From: Allobosea sp.
GTDB taxonomy: Bacteria; Pseudomonadota; Alphaproteobacteria; Rhizobiales; Kaistiaceae
Length of the DNA stretch: 64,000 bases
Reading direction: 5' to 3'
NCBI GenBank assembly: GCA_017307955.1
Contig: JAFKFV010000010.1
Location: forward strand, 310,001-374,000
Position numbers and translations under genes: made by a program
Shown here: positions 17,363 through 26,171 of the stretch, in pieces
How the letters are laid out: every line of letters begins with the position of its first letter
Position numbering within the stretch: position 1 is the stretch's first letter
Notes under the pieces: model-generated
Told to the model about the DNA's origin: nothing
What the model saw: the letters and a program-made list of their open reading frames with translations, nothing else
Database searches by the model: none

Positions 17363-18004
17363 CTAGAGCCGGACGAAGGGCTGGATCATGCGGCCGACGA
17401 GGCCGGACAGGCGGATCTGCCCGTCGAGCGCGACGAGGCAGAGGCAGGGAACGTCCGAATCGACGACGGGCTGATGGTCCGTCGCCGTATCGGCCTCCTC
17501 GAAATCGCCGGGGCCGAAATGGCCGCTCTCGTCGCGATAGGAGCCCTCGAGGACAAGGGTCATCTCGACGCCGTCATGCGTGTGCTGCGGCATCTTGCGG
17601 CCCGGACCGATGCTGAACATCAGCACGCGGCAATCGCCATCCTTCGGCACGCCGACGCTGCGCACTCGCGTGCCCGGCCCGAGCCAGCGCCACGGACCGA
17701 GCGGGTAGCGGCGGAGCGGCTCCGGAAGATCGGCCATGTCGTTCATCGGCAGCTCGGCGCCGGCTTCGCCGCCATCGGCGTCGATGCGGGCCATCATGCG
17801 GCCAAGGGAGTCGGCGGCGAGCGCGGTCGGCGGCAGGCTGCCGATAAGCGCGCCTCCGAGAGCCTGAAGTTCGGCGACGAAGCGATCCGATTCGGGGCAC
17901 AGCGCCAGATGCGCGGCCACCACGGCCGCTTCCGGCGCGCGGAGCGTCCCGGCGGCATAGGCGAGAAGGGTTTCCTCTGCGGGAATATGGACAATGCGCG
18001 TCAT
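17363..18004 (-). CDS. chrR: ChrR-type anti-sigma factor with cupin domain
   Basis: 213 aa. It should hold the neighbouring ECF sigma factor inactive until singlet oxygen or organic peroxide stress. The N-terminal anti-sigma domain has the zinc ligands His6, His32 and Cys36, but the fourth ligand (second Cys of the usual HxxxCxxC) is Ser39. The C-terminal cupin has the HTHDGVE metal motif, a later His in ATDHQP, and a CLC pair near the end. It overlaps the sigma gene by 4 bp, as in known RpoE-ChrR pairs. The lost ligand may change how the domain is held or triggered. Confidence 0.93.
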   Translation of the reverse strand: MTRIVHIPAEETLLAYAAGTLRAPEAAVVAAHLALCPESDRFVAELQALGGALIGSLPPTALAADSLGRMMARIDADGGEAGAELPMNDMADLPEPLRRYPLGPWRWLGPGTRVRSVGVPKDGDCRVLMFSIGPGRKMPQHTHDGVEMTLVLEGSYRDESGHFGPGDFEEADTATDHQPVVDSDVPCLCLVALDGQIRLSGLVGRMIQPFVRL

Positions 18005-18555
18005 TGCGTCTCGCTCAACAGGCTCCGGAGCTTGATGACGGCCAGACGCAGACGCGACTTGACCGTTCCAAGCGGAATACCGAGTTCGCGGGCGATCTCG
18101 GCATGGGCCTTTTCGTGGAAATAGGAAAGTTTGATCAGGCGGGCCTGATCGTCGGTGAGCGCCGAGAGCGCGGATCCGACGCGGATCGTGTCGTCGGCGC
18201 CGGAAAGAATCGCGTCCGGTGTCAGCGGATCGTCGGGCAGCTCGGTGATATCCGGCTCGCGGCTGTCGAGCTTCTCGCGGCGCAGCGCATCGATGCGCAG
18301 GTTGCGGGCGATCGTGAAGACCCAGGTGGAGGCGCCGGCGCGGCGCGGATCAAAAAGGCTCGCCTTGCGCCAGACGGTCAGCATCGCTTCCTGCGCGAAG
18401 TCCTCGGCCGCCGAGGGCGCGGCGCCGGCCCGCATCAGATAGGTCTTCAACCGCGGCGCGAAATGCTGGAACAACCGGGCGAAGGCCGCCCGGTCCCGGT
18501 TCAATCCCACCGCCTCGATGAGGCGGCCAAGCTCGGCCGAGTCGGGTTGCTGCAT
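18001..18555 (-). CDS. rpoE: ECF sigma factor, RpoE/ECF11 type
   Basis: 184 aa from ATG 18555, which has a GGGG-rich ribosome binding site. An ATG at 18612 is in frame but would coincide with the predicted transcription start. Region 2 is visible in RFAREAMLTVWRKA-like helices (about residues 50-80, DFAQEAMLTVWRK), and region 4 in the helix-turn-helix HAEIARELGIPLGTVKSRLRLA near the C-terminus. Pairing with a ChrR-type anti-sigma, with overlapping genes, identifies the photooxidative-stress group. A matching promoter lies directly upstream, so it should be autoregulated. Confidence 0.93.
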   Translation of the reverse strand: MQQPDSAELGRLIEAVGLNRDRAAFARLFQHFAPRLKTYLMRAGAAPSAAEDFAQEAMLTVWRKASLFDPRRAGASTWVFTIARNLRIDALRREKLDSREPDITELPDDPLTPDAILSGADDTIRVGSALSALTDDQARLIKLSYFHEKAHAEIARELGIPLGTVKSRLRLAVIKLRSLLSETQ

Positions 18556-18619
18556 CAGCAACGCCCCCTGCCCCGCCCGCCGTCTCGTGCGTCGATCGAC
18601 ATCCTGGCTCATGCCCCTT

Positions 18620-18648
18620 CTTACGGACGGATATCGCGTTCGGATCAC
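18620..18648 (-). promoter_or_regulatory. RpoE-type promoter of rpoE-chrR
   Basis: On the minus strand TGATCC (18648-18643) and TAAGA (18624-18620) are separated by exactly 18 nt. This equals the known -35/-10 pattern of Rhodobacter sphaeroides RpoE promoters. Transcription would start near 18613, about 58 nt before the chosen sigma factor start codon. Confidence 0.82.
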
Positions 18649-18713
18649 GCATCCAATCCTCGTTCGCGACCGTATGTGTCATCACCAGCAACGATGACCA
18701 TGGAGCAGCAAGC

Positions 18714-20039
18714 GTGAACGAAGGACGGCGCCTCAGGATAGCGGTGATCGGCTCGGGCATTTCCGGCCTTTCCGCCGCGTGGCTGCTGTCGAGCCGTCAC
18801 GAGGTCACGCTCTATGAGCGCGGCGACCGGCTCGGTGGCCATTCAAACACGGTGACGGCGAAGCTCGGCGAAACCTGCGTGCCCGTCGATACCGGCTTCA
18901 TCGTCTATAACGAGCCGGCCTATCCCAATCTCACGGCGCTGTTCGATCATCTCAAGATCGCGACGAAGCCCTCGGACATGTCCTTCGCGGTCTCGCTGCG
19001 CGGCGGCGGGCTCGAATATTCCGGCACGGGGCTTGGCGGCCTCTTCGCGCAGAAGACGAATCTCGTCCGCCCGGCCTACTGGTCGATGCTGCGCGATATC
19101 CTGCGTTTCTATCGCGAGGCCCCGCGCGATCTTCAAGGCGTAGCCGACGGCCCCACCATCGGCCAATATCTTGCGATGAAGGGCTACAGCGCCGCCTTCC
19201 GCGACGATCATCTGCTGCCGATGGCGGCCGCCATCTGGTCGGCGCCGGCCGATCGCATCCTCGATTATCCCGCCGCCGGCTTCGTGCGCTTCTGCATCAA
19301 TCACGGGCTGCTGCTGGTGAAGGGCCGCCCGGAATGGCGGACGGTGGAGGGCGGCAGCCGCCGCTATGTCGAAGCCTTCGCCGCCCTGCTCGCCGGCTCG
19401 CTCCGCCTCGGCTGCGGCGCCCGCCGCATCATCCGAACCGCCAACTCCGTGACGGTGCATGATTCGCGGGGAGGGAGCGAAAGCTTCGATCACGTCGTGC
19501 TCGCGACCCATGCCGACCAGGCGCTGGCGCTCATCGACAACCCCGACCGGGAGGAAGCCGCGCTGCTCGGTGCGTTCAAATACAGCCGCAACCTCGCGGC
19601 GCTGCATCTCGACGAAAGCCTGATGCCGAAGCGCAAGGCCGTCTGGTCGAGCTGGAACTATATCGAGCATGGCGACGCGCTGACGGTGACCTACTGGATG
19701 AACCAGCTTCAGGGCATCGCGGGACGCAACCTCTTCGTGACCCTCAATCCGCCGCGTCCGCCGCGCTCCGGGACGCTCGTCCACAGCGAGGTCTACGAGC
19801 ATCCGATCCTCGACGCGGCGGCGACAGCGGCTCAGGCGCCGCTCTGGGCGATGCAGGGTCGGCGGCGGCTCTGGTTCTGCGGCGCGCATTTCGGCGCCGG
19901 TTTTCACGAGGACGGGCTCCAGTCCGGCCTTGCCGTCGCCGAGCGGCTGGGCGGCGTGCGGCGTCCCTGGCGTGTCGCCAACGAGAACGGCCGGATACCC
20001 GCTTCGCTGCCGATCATGCCCGCGGAGGCGGCCGAATGA
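18714..20039 (+). CDS. FAD/NAD(P)-binding oxidoreductase (amine-oxidase type)
   Basis: 441 aa from GTG 18714 (GGAG eight bases upstream); an ATG nearby runs into a stop at once. The N-terminus is a dinucleotide fold, IAVIGSGISGLSAAWLLSSR followed by LYERGDRLGGHSNTV, as in amine oxidases and carotenoid desaturases. The C-terminal FAD-binding FCGAHFGAGFHEDGLQSG segment is present. It overlaps DUF1365 by 4 bp and is divergent from rpoE. In related bacteria genes of this kind beside rpoE take part in fatty acid modification; a desaturase role here is an inference. Confidence 0.85.
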   Translation: MNEGRRLRIAVIGSGISGLSAAWLLSSRHEVTLYERGDRLGGHSNTVTAKLGETCVPVDTGFIVYNEPAYPNLTALFDHLKIATKPSDMSFAVSLRGGGLEYSGTGLGGLFAQKTNLVRPAYWSMLRDILRFYREAPRDLQGVADGPTIGQYLAMKGYSAAFRDDHLLPMAAAIWSAPADRILDYPAAGFVRFCINHGLLLVKGRPEWRTVEGGSRRYVEAFAALLAGSLRLGCGARRIIRTANSVTVHDSRGGSESFDHVVLATHADQALALIDNPDREEAALLGAFKYSRNLAALHLDESLMPKRKAVWSSWNYIEHGDALTVTYWMNQLQGIAGRNLFVTLNPPRPPRSGTLVHSEVYEHPILDAAATAAQAPLWAMQGRRRLWFCGAHFGAGFHEDGLQSGLAVAERLGGVRRPWRVANENGRIPASLPIMPAEAAE

Positions 20040-20824
20040 GCGCCGCCTCGGCGCTCTTCACCGGCAAGGTCACTCACCGGCGCCTGCGGCCTCGCCGGCA
20101 TGCGCTGACCTATCGGGTGTTCTGGCTGCTGCTCGACCTCGACGAGATCGACGCGCTCGACGAACGCCTCAGCGTCTTCTCGCGAAACCGCTTCAACCTT
20201 CTCTCCTTCCACGATGCCGACCACGGCTTCGACGGGCGCGGCACGCTGCGTGAGCAGATCGAGCGTCGGCTCGTTTCGGCAGGCATCGACCCGCTGGCGG
20301 GGCCGATGCGCATCCTGACGATGCCGCGCGTGCTCGGCTATGTATTCAACCCGATCAGCATCATTTTCTGTCATCATGCGGATGGAAGGCTGGGGGCGGT
20401 CGTCTACGAAGTGAACAACACCTTCGGACAGAGGCACTTCTATATCGCGCCGGCGGGCGACGACGCATCTGCCGGATCTATGCTTCGTCATGGATGCCGC
20501 AAGGAGTTCTATGTCTCGCCCTTCATGGGCATGGACCTCTCCTATGACTTCACGGTGCGCGTCCCGGACGATCTGGTGACGCTCGGCGTGAACGGCTCCG
20601 ACGCCGAGGGTCTCGTGATCGCGACCGCGATGTCGGGCCTCCGCCGGCCGATGACGGATGCCGGCCTCGTCGGCGCCCTGCTGAGCCATCCCCTCCTCAC
20701 GCTGAAGGTCATCGCCGGCATCCATTACGAGGCGCTGAAGCTGTGGCTGAAGGGCGTGCCGCTGACGAGTCGCCCTGCCCCGCCGGCCGACGCCGTCACC
20801 CTGATCCCCGAAAGACAAGCCTGA
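20036..20824 (+). CDS. DUF1365 family protein
   Basis: 262 aa. The family signature is clear: HRRLRPRRHALTYRVFWLLLDLDE at the start, RILTMPRVLGYVFNPISIIFCH in the middle, and EVNNTFGQRHFY followed by KEFYVSPFMGMDLSYDF. The biochemical role is unknown. It is nearly always found between an FAD oxidoreductase and a cyclopropane-synthase-like methyltransferase, as here, so it probably acts in the same fatty acid pathway. The ATG overlaps the previous stop. Confidence 0.9.
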   Translation: MSAASALFTGKVTHRRLRPRRHALTYRVFWLLLDLDEIDALDERLSVFSRNRFNLLSFHDADHGFDGRGTLREQIERRLVSAGIDPLAGPMRILTMPRVLGYVFNPISIIFCHHADGRLGAVVYEVNNTFGQRHFYIAPAGDDASAGSMLRHGCRKEFYVSPFMGMDLSYDFTVRVPDDLVTLGVNGSDAEGLVIATAMSGLRRPMTDAGLVGALLSHPLLTLKVIAGIHYEALKLWLKGVPLTSRPAPPADAVTLIPERQA

Positions 20825-20832
20825 GAGGTCGC

Positions 20833-22059
20833 ATGTCGGTACGCGAGCGCATGATCGAATCGAGACCAGGCATCGGCGCACGACTGCTGCCCGACCTTGC
20901 CGGGCCGCTTGTTCGCCTGCTGACGCGGGGCCTGAAGCATGGCCGTCTCGTCGTCGTCACGCCTGCCGGCAGCCGGGTCGAGCGAAAGGGGTCTCTGGAT
21001 GGACCCGAGGCGACGATCGCGATCGCCAATATCCGCGCGCTGCGCCGCGTGCTCACGGGCGGCGCGACCGGCTTTGCCGAAGGCTACATGGCCGGCGACT
21101 GGTCGTCGCCGAACCTGCCGGCCCTGATCGAGCTGCTCGCGCTCAACGAGGACGCGCTCGGATCGCGCACGCAGGGCTTTTTCGCGTCGCGCCTCCTCAG
21201 GCGCGCCGAGCATCGCGGCCGGCGGAACACGCGGGAGGGAAGCCGGCGCAATATCAGCTTCCATTACGACCTCGGCAACGACTTCTACGAGCGCTGGCTG
21301 GACCGCGGCATGCAGTATTCCTCGGCCATCCGCGCCGAGGGGGACACGCTGGAGACCGCGCAGCAGCGCAAGCTCGACCGGATCGTCGACCTCCTGGGCC
21401 TTTCCGGCGGCGAGCGGGTGCTCGAGATCGGCTGCGGATGGGGCGCGGTCGCCGAACGGCTGGCGGCCGAGAAGTCCTGCTCGGTCACGGGCGTCACCCT
21501 CTCGACCGAGCAGCTTTCCTATGCGCGGGCGCGGCTCGCCGGCGCCGGTCTTCCGGCCGATCTCCGTCTCCAGGACTATCGCGACGTTGACGGCGTTTTC
21601 GATCGCATCGTGTCGGTCGAGATGATCGAAGCGGTCGGCGAGGAATACTGGCCGTCCTATTTCGAAACGCTCTGGCAGCGGCTGGCACCCGGCGGCAAAG
21701 CGGTGATCCAGTCGATCCTGATCGATGAGAAGCGCTTCGATGCCTATCGTCGCAATCCCGATTTCATCCAGACCTATATCTTTCCGGGCGGCATGCTGCC
21801 GACGCGGGCCATGCTCAAGGAACAAGCCCGTTCTGCCGGCCTCGTCCTCGCCCATGAAGAGCTGCATGGCGACAGCTATGCCTGGACGCTCGCCGAATGG
21901 CGCACGCGCTTCCATGCCGCCTGGCCGCAGATCGAGAAGATGAAGTTCGACACGCGCTTCCGCCGCCTCTGGGACTATTACCTCGCCTATTGCGAGGGCG
22001 GTTTCCGGGCCGGCGGGATCGATGTCGGCATCTATGTTCTGGAGAAGCCGGCGAACTGA
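20833..22059 (+). CDS. Cyclopropane-fatty-acyl-phospholipid synthase-like methyltransferase
   Basis: 408 aa from ATG 20833, 8 bp after DUF1365. It uses SAM to methylate the double bond of membrane phospholipid acyl chains. Visible parts are the family entry SFHYDLGNDFYERWLD with the QYSSAI loop, the SAM loop VLEIGCGWGAVAERLA, the catalytic VSVEMIEAVGEEYW block and YIFPGGMLPT. Depending on the member, the product may be a cyclopropane or a methylated acyl chain that is a precursor of furan fatty acids. The partnership with an FAD oxidoreductase favours the second, but this is inference. Confidence 0.92.
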   Translation: MSVRERMIESRPGIGARLLPDLAGPLVRLLTRGLKHGRLVVVTPAGSRVERKGSLDGPEATIAIANIRALRRVLTGGATGFAEGYMAGDWSSPNLPALIELLALNEDALGSRTQGFFASRLLRRAEHRGRRNTREGSRRNISFHYDLGNDFYERWLDRGMQYSSAIRAEGDTLETAQQRKLDRIVDLLGLSGGERVLEIGCGWGAVAERLAAEKSCSVTGVTLSTEQLSYARARLAGAGLPADLRLQDYRDVDGVFDRIVSVEMIEAVGEEYWPSYFETLWQRLAPGGKAVIQSILIDEKRFDAYRRNPDFIQTYIFPGGMLPTRAMLKEQARSAGLVLAHEELHGDSYAWTLAEWRTRFHAAWPQIEKMKFDTRFRRLWDYYLAYCEGGFRAGGIDVGIYVLEKPAN

Positions 22060-22292
22060 GCCGCGTTGCCGGCGCGCAACGCGGGCCGGTCGAAACTCCA
22101 TCTCGGCCATACGGGGCTTGCACGGCGCGGCAGCGCTCGCTAGATCACGGCGGTCCGACAGGAGTTTGGATGTTCAACGCGTCAGAGTCCCGCTGATCCC
22201 CTGCCCGTGCGGCAGGGAAAGAAGCCCGAGAGCGATGCGCTCCCGGCCCGCTGACACGCGGCTTCGATCACCGGCACTTCGACATCTCCATC

Positions 22293-22550
22293 ATGAACAT
22301 TTCCAAACGCGAGCAGCGCGTGCTGCACGCGCTCGCTCAAGGCGGCCTCATTCAGCATTTGAAAGGCGAGGACGGCCGCATCATCGAGGTCGACTGCATC
22401 ACGCGCGACGGCTGGCGCCTCGCCGACGTCTCGCTCGACCTGTTCCAAAGGCTGCGGCGGCGCAGCTTCATCGCGTCCAGCGGCGGCGGCCCCTATCGCA
22501 TCACGCGGCAGGGCCTCTTCGCCGTCAGGGCGCAGCTCGACAACCGATGA
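22293..22550 (+). CDS. YjhX-like protein (UPF0386)
   Basis: 85 aa. It aligns along its whole length with Escherichia coli Yjh[19 protein letters not shown] at the start, then [34 protein letters not shown] and the ending VRAQLDNR. YjhX has been described as a possible toxin with YjhQ as antitoxin. Here no YjhQ-like acetyltransferase is adjacent, so an orphan toxin or a simple conserved small protein are both possible. A 233-bp gap separates it from the upstream methyltransferase. Confidence 0.85.
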   Translation: MNISKREQRVLHALAQGGLIQHLKGEDGRIIEVDCITRDGWRLADVSLDLFQRLRRRSFIASSGGGPYRITRQGLFAVRAQLDNR

Positions 22551-22553
22551 CGT

Positions 22554-22586
22554 GAGAAAAATCCGGCGGCGCTCAGGCGCCGCCGG
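22554..22586 (-). terminator. Intrinsic terminator overlapping the end of aroQ
   Basis: CCGGCGGCGC (22563-22572) and GCGCCGCCGG (22577-22586) form a perfect 10-bp stem with a 4-nt loop; on the minus strand the tail reads ATTTTTCTC. The stop codon of the chorismate mutase gene lies in the loop. Confidence 0.9.
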
Positions 22587-22881
22587 TCCTCTGCGCGATC
22601 GCCTCGCGCTCGTATTCGATGTTCCAGTCGATCAGCGTCGTCCACAGCGAGCGCGCGAGCCCGGGATCGAGCCCGAGATCATTCGCGCGTTCGGCAACGC
22701 GTGCGAGGACTTCTTCGACCCGCGCCGGCACCAGCGCCTCGTCTGGCGAGGTCTTCAGCTCGGCCATCCGCCGCACATAGCCGAAGCGCCGCGCGAGCAG
22801 GATCACCAGTTCCGTGTCCAGGCGATCGATCTCGGTGCGGATATCGTCCTTGGTCAGGCATTCGGCCGGAGACTTCGCCAT
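22573..22881 (-). CDS. Chorismate mutase, AroQ type
   Basis: 102 aa from ATG 22881. It converts chorismate to prephenate on the way to phenylalanine and tyrosine. It is a small all-helical AroQ domain: IRTEIDRLDTELVILLARRFGYVRRMAELK contains the active-site Arg and Lys pattern, and the C-terminal helix carries WNIEYEREAI. No prephenate dehydratase or dehydrogenase domain is attached. It begins 7 bp after gatA ends and is probably the third gene of gatC-gatA-aroQ. Confidence 0.9.
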   Translation of the reverse strand: MAKSPAECLTKDDIRTEIDRLDTELVILLARRFGYVRRMAELKTSPDEALVPARVEEVLARVAERANDLGLDPGLARSLWTTLIDWNIEYEREAIAQRTGGA

Positions 22882-22888
22882 TGTCCCC

Positions 22889-24373
22889 TCACCACCAGCG
22901 CGCCGGCGAGAACGTGCCGGCCGCGTCCTCGATGACATGGCCGAGGCGGAACAGCGTTTCCTCCTCGAACGGGCGGCCGATGAGCTGCAGCCCGAGCGGC
23001 AGCCCGTTCTTGTCGAGCCCGCCCGGCACCGCGATGCCCGGCAGGCCGGCCATGTTGACCGTCACCGTGAAGACGTCGTTCAGATACATCTCGACCGGGG
23101 ACGCCATCGCCATCTCGGCGAGCCCGAAGGCGGCCGAGGGCGTCGCGGGCGTCAGCACCGCATCGACGCCGGCCGCGAAGGCGATGTCGAAATCGTTCTT
23201 GATCAGCGTGCGGATCTTCTGCGCGCGGACATAGTAAGCGTCGTAATAGCCGGCCGAGAGCACATAGGTGCCGATCAGGATGCGGCGCTTCACCTCGCGG
23301 CCGAAGCCGGCGGCGCGGCTGTTCTCATACATCGAAACGATGTCATCGCCGGGAACGCGGAGCCCGTAGCGGACGCCGTCATAGCGGGCGAGATTGGACG
23401 ACGCCTCGGCCGGCGCGACGATGTAGTAGGCCGGAAGGGCATATTTCGTGTGCGGCAGCGAGATGTCGACGATCTCGGCGCCGGCGGCCTTCAGCCAGTC
23501 GATGCCGTGCTGCCACAGCGCCTCGATCTCGGCCGGCATGCCCTCGATGCGGTATTCGCGCGGGATGCCGATCCTGAGGCCCTTCACCGACTGGCCCACG
23601 GACGCCTCGTAGTCGCCGACCGGCAGGTCGACCGAGGTCGTGTCCTTGGGATCGACGGAGGCCATCGACTTCAGGAGGATTGCTGCGTCGCGGACATTGC
23701 GGGCGATCGGGCCGGCCTGGTCGAGCGACGAGGCGAAGGCGACGATGCCCCAGCGCGAGCAGCGGCCATAGGTCGGCTTGATGCCGACCGTACCGGTGAA
23801 GGCCGCGGGCTGGCGGATCGAGCCGCCGGTATCGGTCGCGGTCGCGCCGGCGCAGAGCCGCGCGGCCACCGCCGCCGCCGAGCCGCCCGAGGAGCCGCCG
23901 GGCACGAGCGGGAGGTTCGAGCCCTCCTTGCGCCAGGGGTTGGTGACGGGGCCGTAATAGGAGGTCTCGTTGGACGAGCCCATCGCGAACTCGTCCATGT
24001 TGAGCTTGCCGAGCATGACGGCGCCGTCGGCCCAGAGATTGGCCGTGACGGTCGACTCATAGGTCGGCTTGAAGGCGGAGAGTACGTTGGACGCCGCCTG
24101 CGTATGCACGCCTTCGGTCGCGAACAGGTCCTTGACGCCGATCGGCACGCCTTCGAGCGGGCGCTGCTCACCGGCCGCGAGACGCGCGTCGGAGGCCTCG
24201 GCCATCGCCAGCGCCTTTTCCGGCGTCTCGACGATGTAGGCGTTGAGCGGGCGCGCGGCCTCGATGGCTGCGACATAGGCCTTGGTGAGTTCGACCGCGG
24301 AAAAGGACCGGGCGGCGAGGCCGTCGCGGATCTCGGCGATGGAAAGGGCGGTCAGATCGTCGGCACGGGTCAT
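22889..24373 (-). CDS. gatA: Aspartyl/glutamyl-tRNA amidotransferase subunit A
   Basis: 494 aa from ATG 24373. It is the amidase subunit of GatCAB, which turns Glu-tRNA(Gln) (and Asp-tRNA(Asn)) into Gln-tRNA(Gln) using ammonia from glutamine. The amidase triad is Lys81 (PIGVKD), Ser161 (GGSSGGS) and Ser185 ([10 protein letters not shown]). Length is standard. gatC lies 49 bp upstream. gatB is not in the window. The presence of the GatCAB route is typical for alphaproteobacteria lacking glutaminyl-tRNA synthetase. Confidence 0.96.
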   Translation of the reverse strand: MTRADDLTALSIAEIRDGLAARSFSAVELTKAYVAAIEAARPLNAYIVETPEKALAMAEASDARLAAGEQRPLEGVPIGVKDLFATEGVHTQAASNVLSAFKPTYESTVTANLWADGAVMLGKLNMDEFAMGSSNETSYYGPVTNPWRKEGSNLPLVPGGSSGGSAAAVAARLCAGATATDTGGSIRQPAAFTGTVGIKPTYGRCSRWGIVAFASSLDQAGPIARNVRDAAILLKSMASVDPKDTTSVDLPVGDYEASVGQSVKGLRIGIPREYRIEGMPAEIEALWQHGIDWLKAAGAEIVDISLPHTKYALPAYYIVAPAEASSNLARYDGVRYGLRVPGDDIVSMYENSRAAGFGREVKRRILIGTYVLSAGYYDAYYVRAQKIRTLIKNDFDIAFAAGVDAVLTPATPSAAFGLAEMAMASPVEMYLNDVFTVTVNMAGLPGIAVPGGLDKNGLPLGLQLIGRPFEEETLFRLGHVIEDAAGTFSPARWW

Positions 24374-24422
24374 CGGGTTCGCCTTGCGTAGAATCGGTTC
24401 GGGTCGCGGGCGGCGGTGACGC

Positions 24423-24710
24423 CTATTCGATGACCTTGGGCACCATGAAGAAGCCGTCGTCGGCGGCCGGCGCATTGGCGACGACCTTGTCGGGATAGAA
24501 GCCGTCCGTCACGACATCGTCGCGCATCTTCATGCGCTGGGCGACGACCGAGCTGAGCGGCTCGACATTCGCGACATCGACCTCGTTCAATTGTTCGACA
24601 AAGCCGAGGATCGCATTCAGCTCCGACTGGAACGACACCGCCTCCTCCTCCGAGATGGCGATGCGGGCGAGTCGGGCGACGCGCTTCACGGTGGCGATGT
24701 CGACGGACAT
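24423..24710 (-). CDS. gatC: Aspartyl/glutamyl-tRNA amidotransferase subunit C
   Basis: 95 aa, full length. GatC is the small clamp that holds GatA and GatB together. It begins [23 protein letters not shown], and the central [25 protein letters not shown] segment and the C-terminal VPKVIE end match the family. It is the first gene of the minus-strand gatC-gatA-aroQ unit and is divergent from dinB, with 157 bp between them. Confidence 0.95.
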   Translation of the reverse strand: MSVDIATVKRVARLARIAISEEEAVSFQSELNAILGFVEQLNEVDVANVEPLSSVVAQRMKMRDDVVTDGFYPDKVVANAPAADDGFFMVPKVIE

Positions 24711-24867
24711 GGTCGTTTCCCTGCGGTGGACGGGGCCGCCCCGGGGCGGCCGGACCCGCTATATCACCGCCGCTTGCCGCGCCGCAACCAAGCGCGGCAA
24801 TTGTGGGCGCACGGCCCCTCGTCTAGGCTCGCGGCCACGCCATGGCCGCGCCGAAGCCCCGACCGCG

Positions 24868-26145
24868 ATGATCCAGTCCGCACCCCAGCCAGCCTTCTGC
24901 CGCGACTGCTTCACCCCCGCCGGCACGGGTCGTCGTTGCCGCGCCTGCGGCTCGCCGCGCATCCTCGCCCATGACGAACTCTTCGCGCTTTCGGTCGCGC
25001 ATATCGACTGCGACGCCTTCTACGCCTCGATCGAAAAGCGCGACGACCCAAGCCTTGCCGACAAGCCGGTGATCATCGGCGGCGCGCGGCGCGGCGTCGT
25101 TTCCACCGCCTGCTACATCGCCCGCATCAAGGGCGTGCGCTCGGCCATGCCGATGTTCCAGGCGCTGAAGCTCTGCCCGGACGCTGTCGTCGTCCGGCCG
25201 AACATGGAGAAATATGTCGCGGTCGGGCGCGAGATCCGCGAGCGGATGCTGGAGATGACGCCGCTCGTCGAGCCGATCTCGATCGACGAGGCCTTCCTCG
25301 ACCTTTCAGGCACCGAGAAGCTGCATGGCGCCCCTCCGGCCGTCATGCTCGCCCGCTTCGCCAGAAGCATCGAGAAAGAGATCGGCATCACCGTCTCGGT
25401 CGGCCTCTCCTTCAACAAGTTTCTCGCCAAGATCGCGTCGGACCAGGACAAGCCGCGCGGCTTCTCGGTGATCGGCCGTGCCGAGGCCGTCGGCTTCCTG
25501 GCGCCGCAGCCGGTGTCGTTGATCTGGGGCGTCGGCAAAGCGCTCGAGCGGCGGCTCGGCGAGGACGGAATCCGCACGATCGGCCAATTGCAGCGGATGG
25601 AAGAGACGGAACTCGCCCGCCGCTATGGCTCCATGGGCCTCCGCCTCGCTCGTCTCGCCCGCGCCGACGACCGCCGCGCCGTCGATCCGCGCCACGATGC
25701 CAAGTCGATCGGCGCCGAGACGACCTTCAACGACGACATCGCCGACCTCGCAGCGCTCCGCCCGATCCTGCGCCGGCTGTGCGAAAAGGCGGCCGGCCGC
25801 CTGAAGCGCGCCAATCTCGCCGCCCATACCGTAACGCTGAAGCTGAAAAGCGCGGATTTCAGGCTGCGCACGCGAGCGCGCCATCTCTCCGACCCGACGA
25901 GGCTCGCCGACCGGATCTTCCGCTCGGCCGAGGAACTTCTCGCGCGCGAGATCGACGGCACCGCCTACCGCCTCATCGGCGTCTCGCTGTCGCAATTCGC
26001 CGACCCCATCCTCGCCGACCCGGACGATCTGCTCGACCCGGCCGCCGCCAAGCGCGCGGCGGCGGAGGCGGCGATCGACAAGGTGCGCGACCGCTTCGGC
26101 CGCGCCGCGGTCGAACACGGCCTCACCTTCCGCCGCGAGAGCTGA
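24868..26145 (+). CDS. dinB: DNA polymerase IV (Y-family) with N-terminal Cys motif
   Basis: 425 aa from ATG 24868. A translesion polymerase used in DNA damage tolerance. Catalytic carboxylates are in [19 protein letters not shown] and [11 protein letters not shown]; steric-gate and thumb regions follow, with the helix-hairpin-helix around [18 protein letters not shown] and the little finger to the C-terminus. The first about 45 residues add a four-cysteine pattern (CRDC then CRAC) before the polymerase domain, which could bind zinc. No C-terminal beta-clamp motif was assigned with confidence. No SOS box was found upstream. Confidence 0.93.
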   Translation: MIQSAPQPAFCRDCFTPAGTGRRCRACGSPRILAHDELFALSVAHIDCDAFYASIEKRDDPSLADKPVIIGGARRGVVSTACYIARIKGVRSAMPMFQALKLCPDAVVVRPNMEKYVAVGREIRERMLEMTPLVEPISIDEAFLDLSGTEKLHGAPPAVMLARFARSIEKEIGITVSVGLSFNKFLAKIASDQDKPRGFSVIGRAEAVGFLAPQPVSLIWGVGKALERRLGEDGIRTIGQLQRMEETELARRYGSMGLRLARLARADDRRAVDPRHDAKSIGAETTFNDDIADLAALRPILRRLCEKAAGRLKRANLAAHTVTLKLKSADFRLRTRARHLSDPTRLADRIFRSAEELLAREIDGTAYRLIGVSLSQFADPILADPDDLLDPAAAKRAAAEAAIDKVRDRFGRAAVEHGLTFRRES

Positions 26146-26171
26146 ACCGTCCGGCACCGCTCCCCGCCCAA

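Noticed and set aside
26146..26171. Terminator between dinB and the cupin regulator
   Set aside because: The GC-rich arms pair only with a bulge and no T-rich tail is present on either strand.
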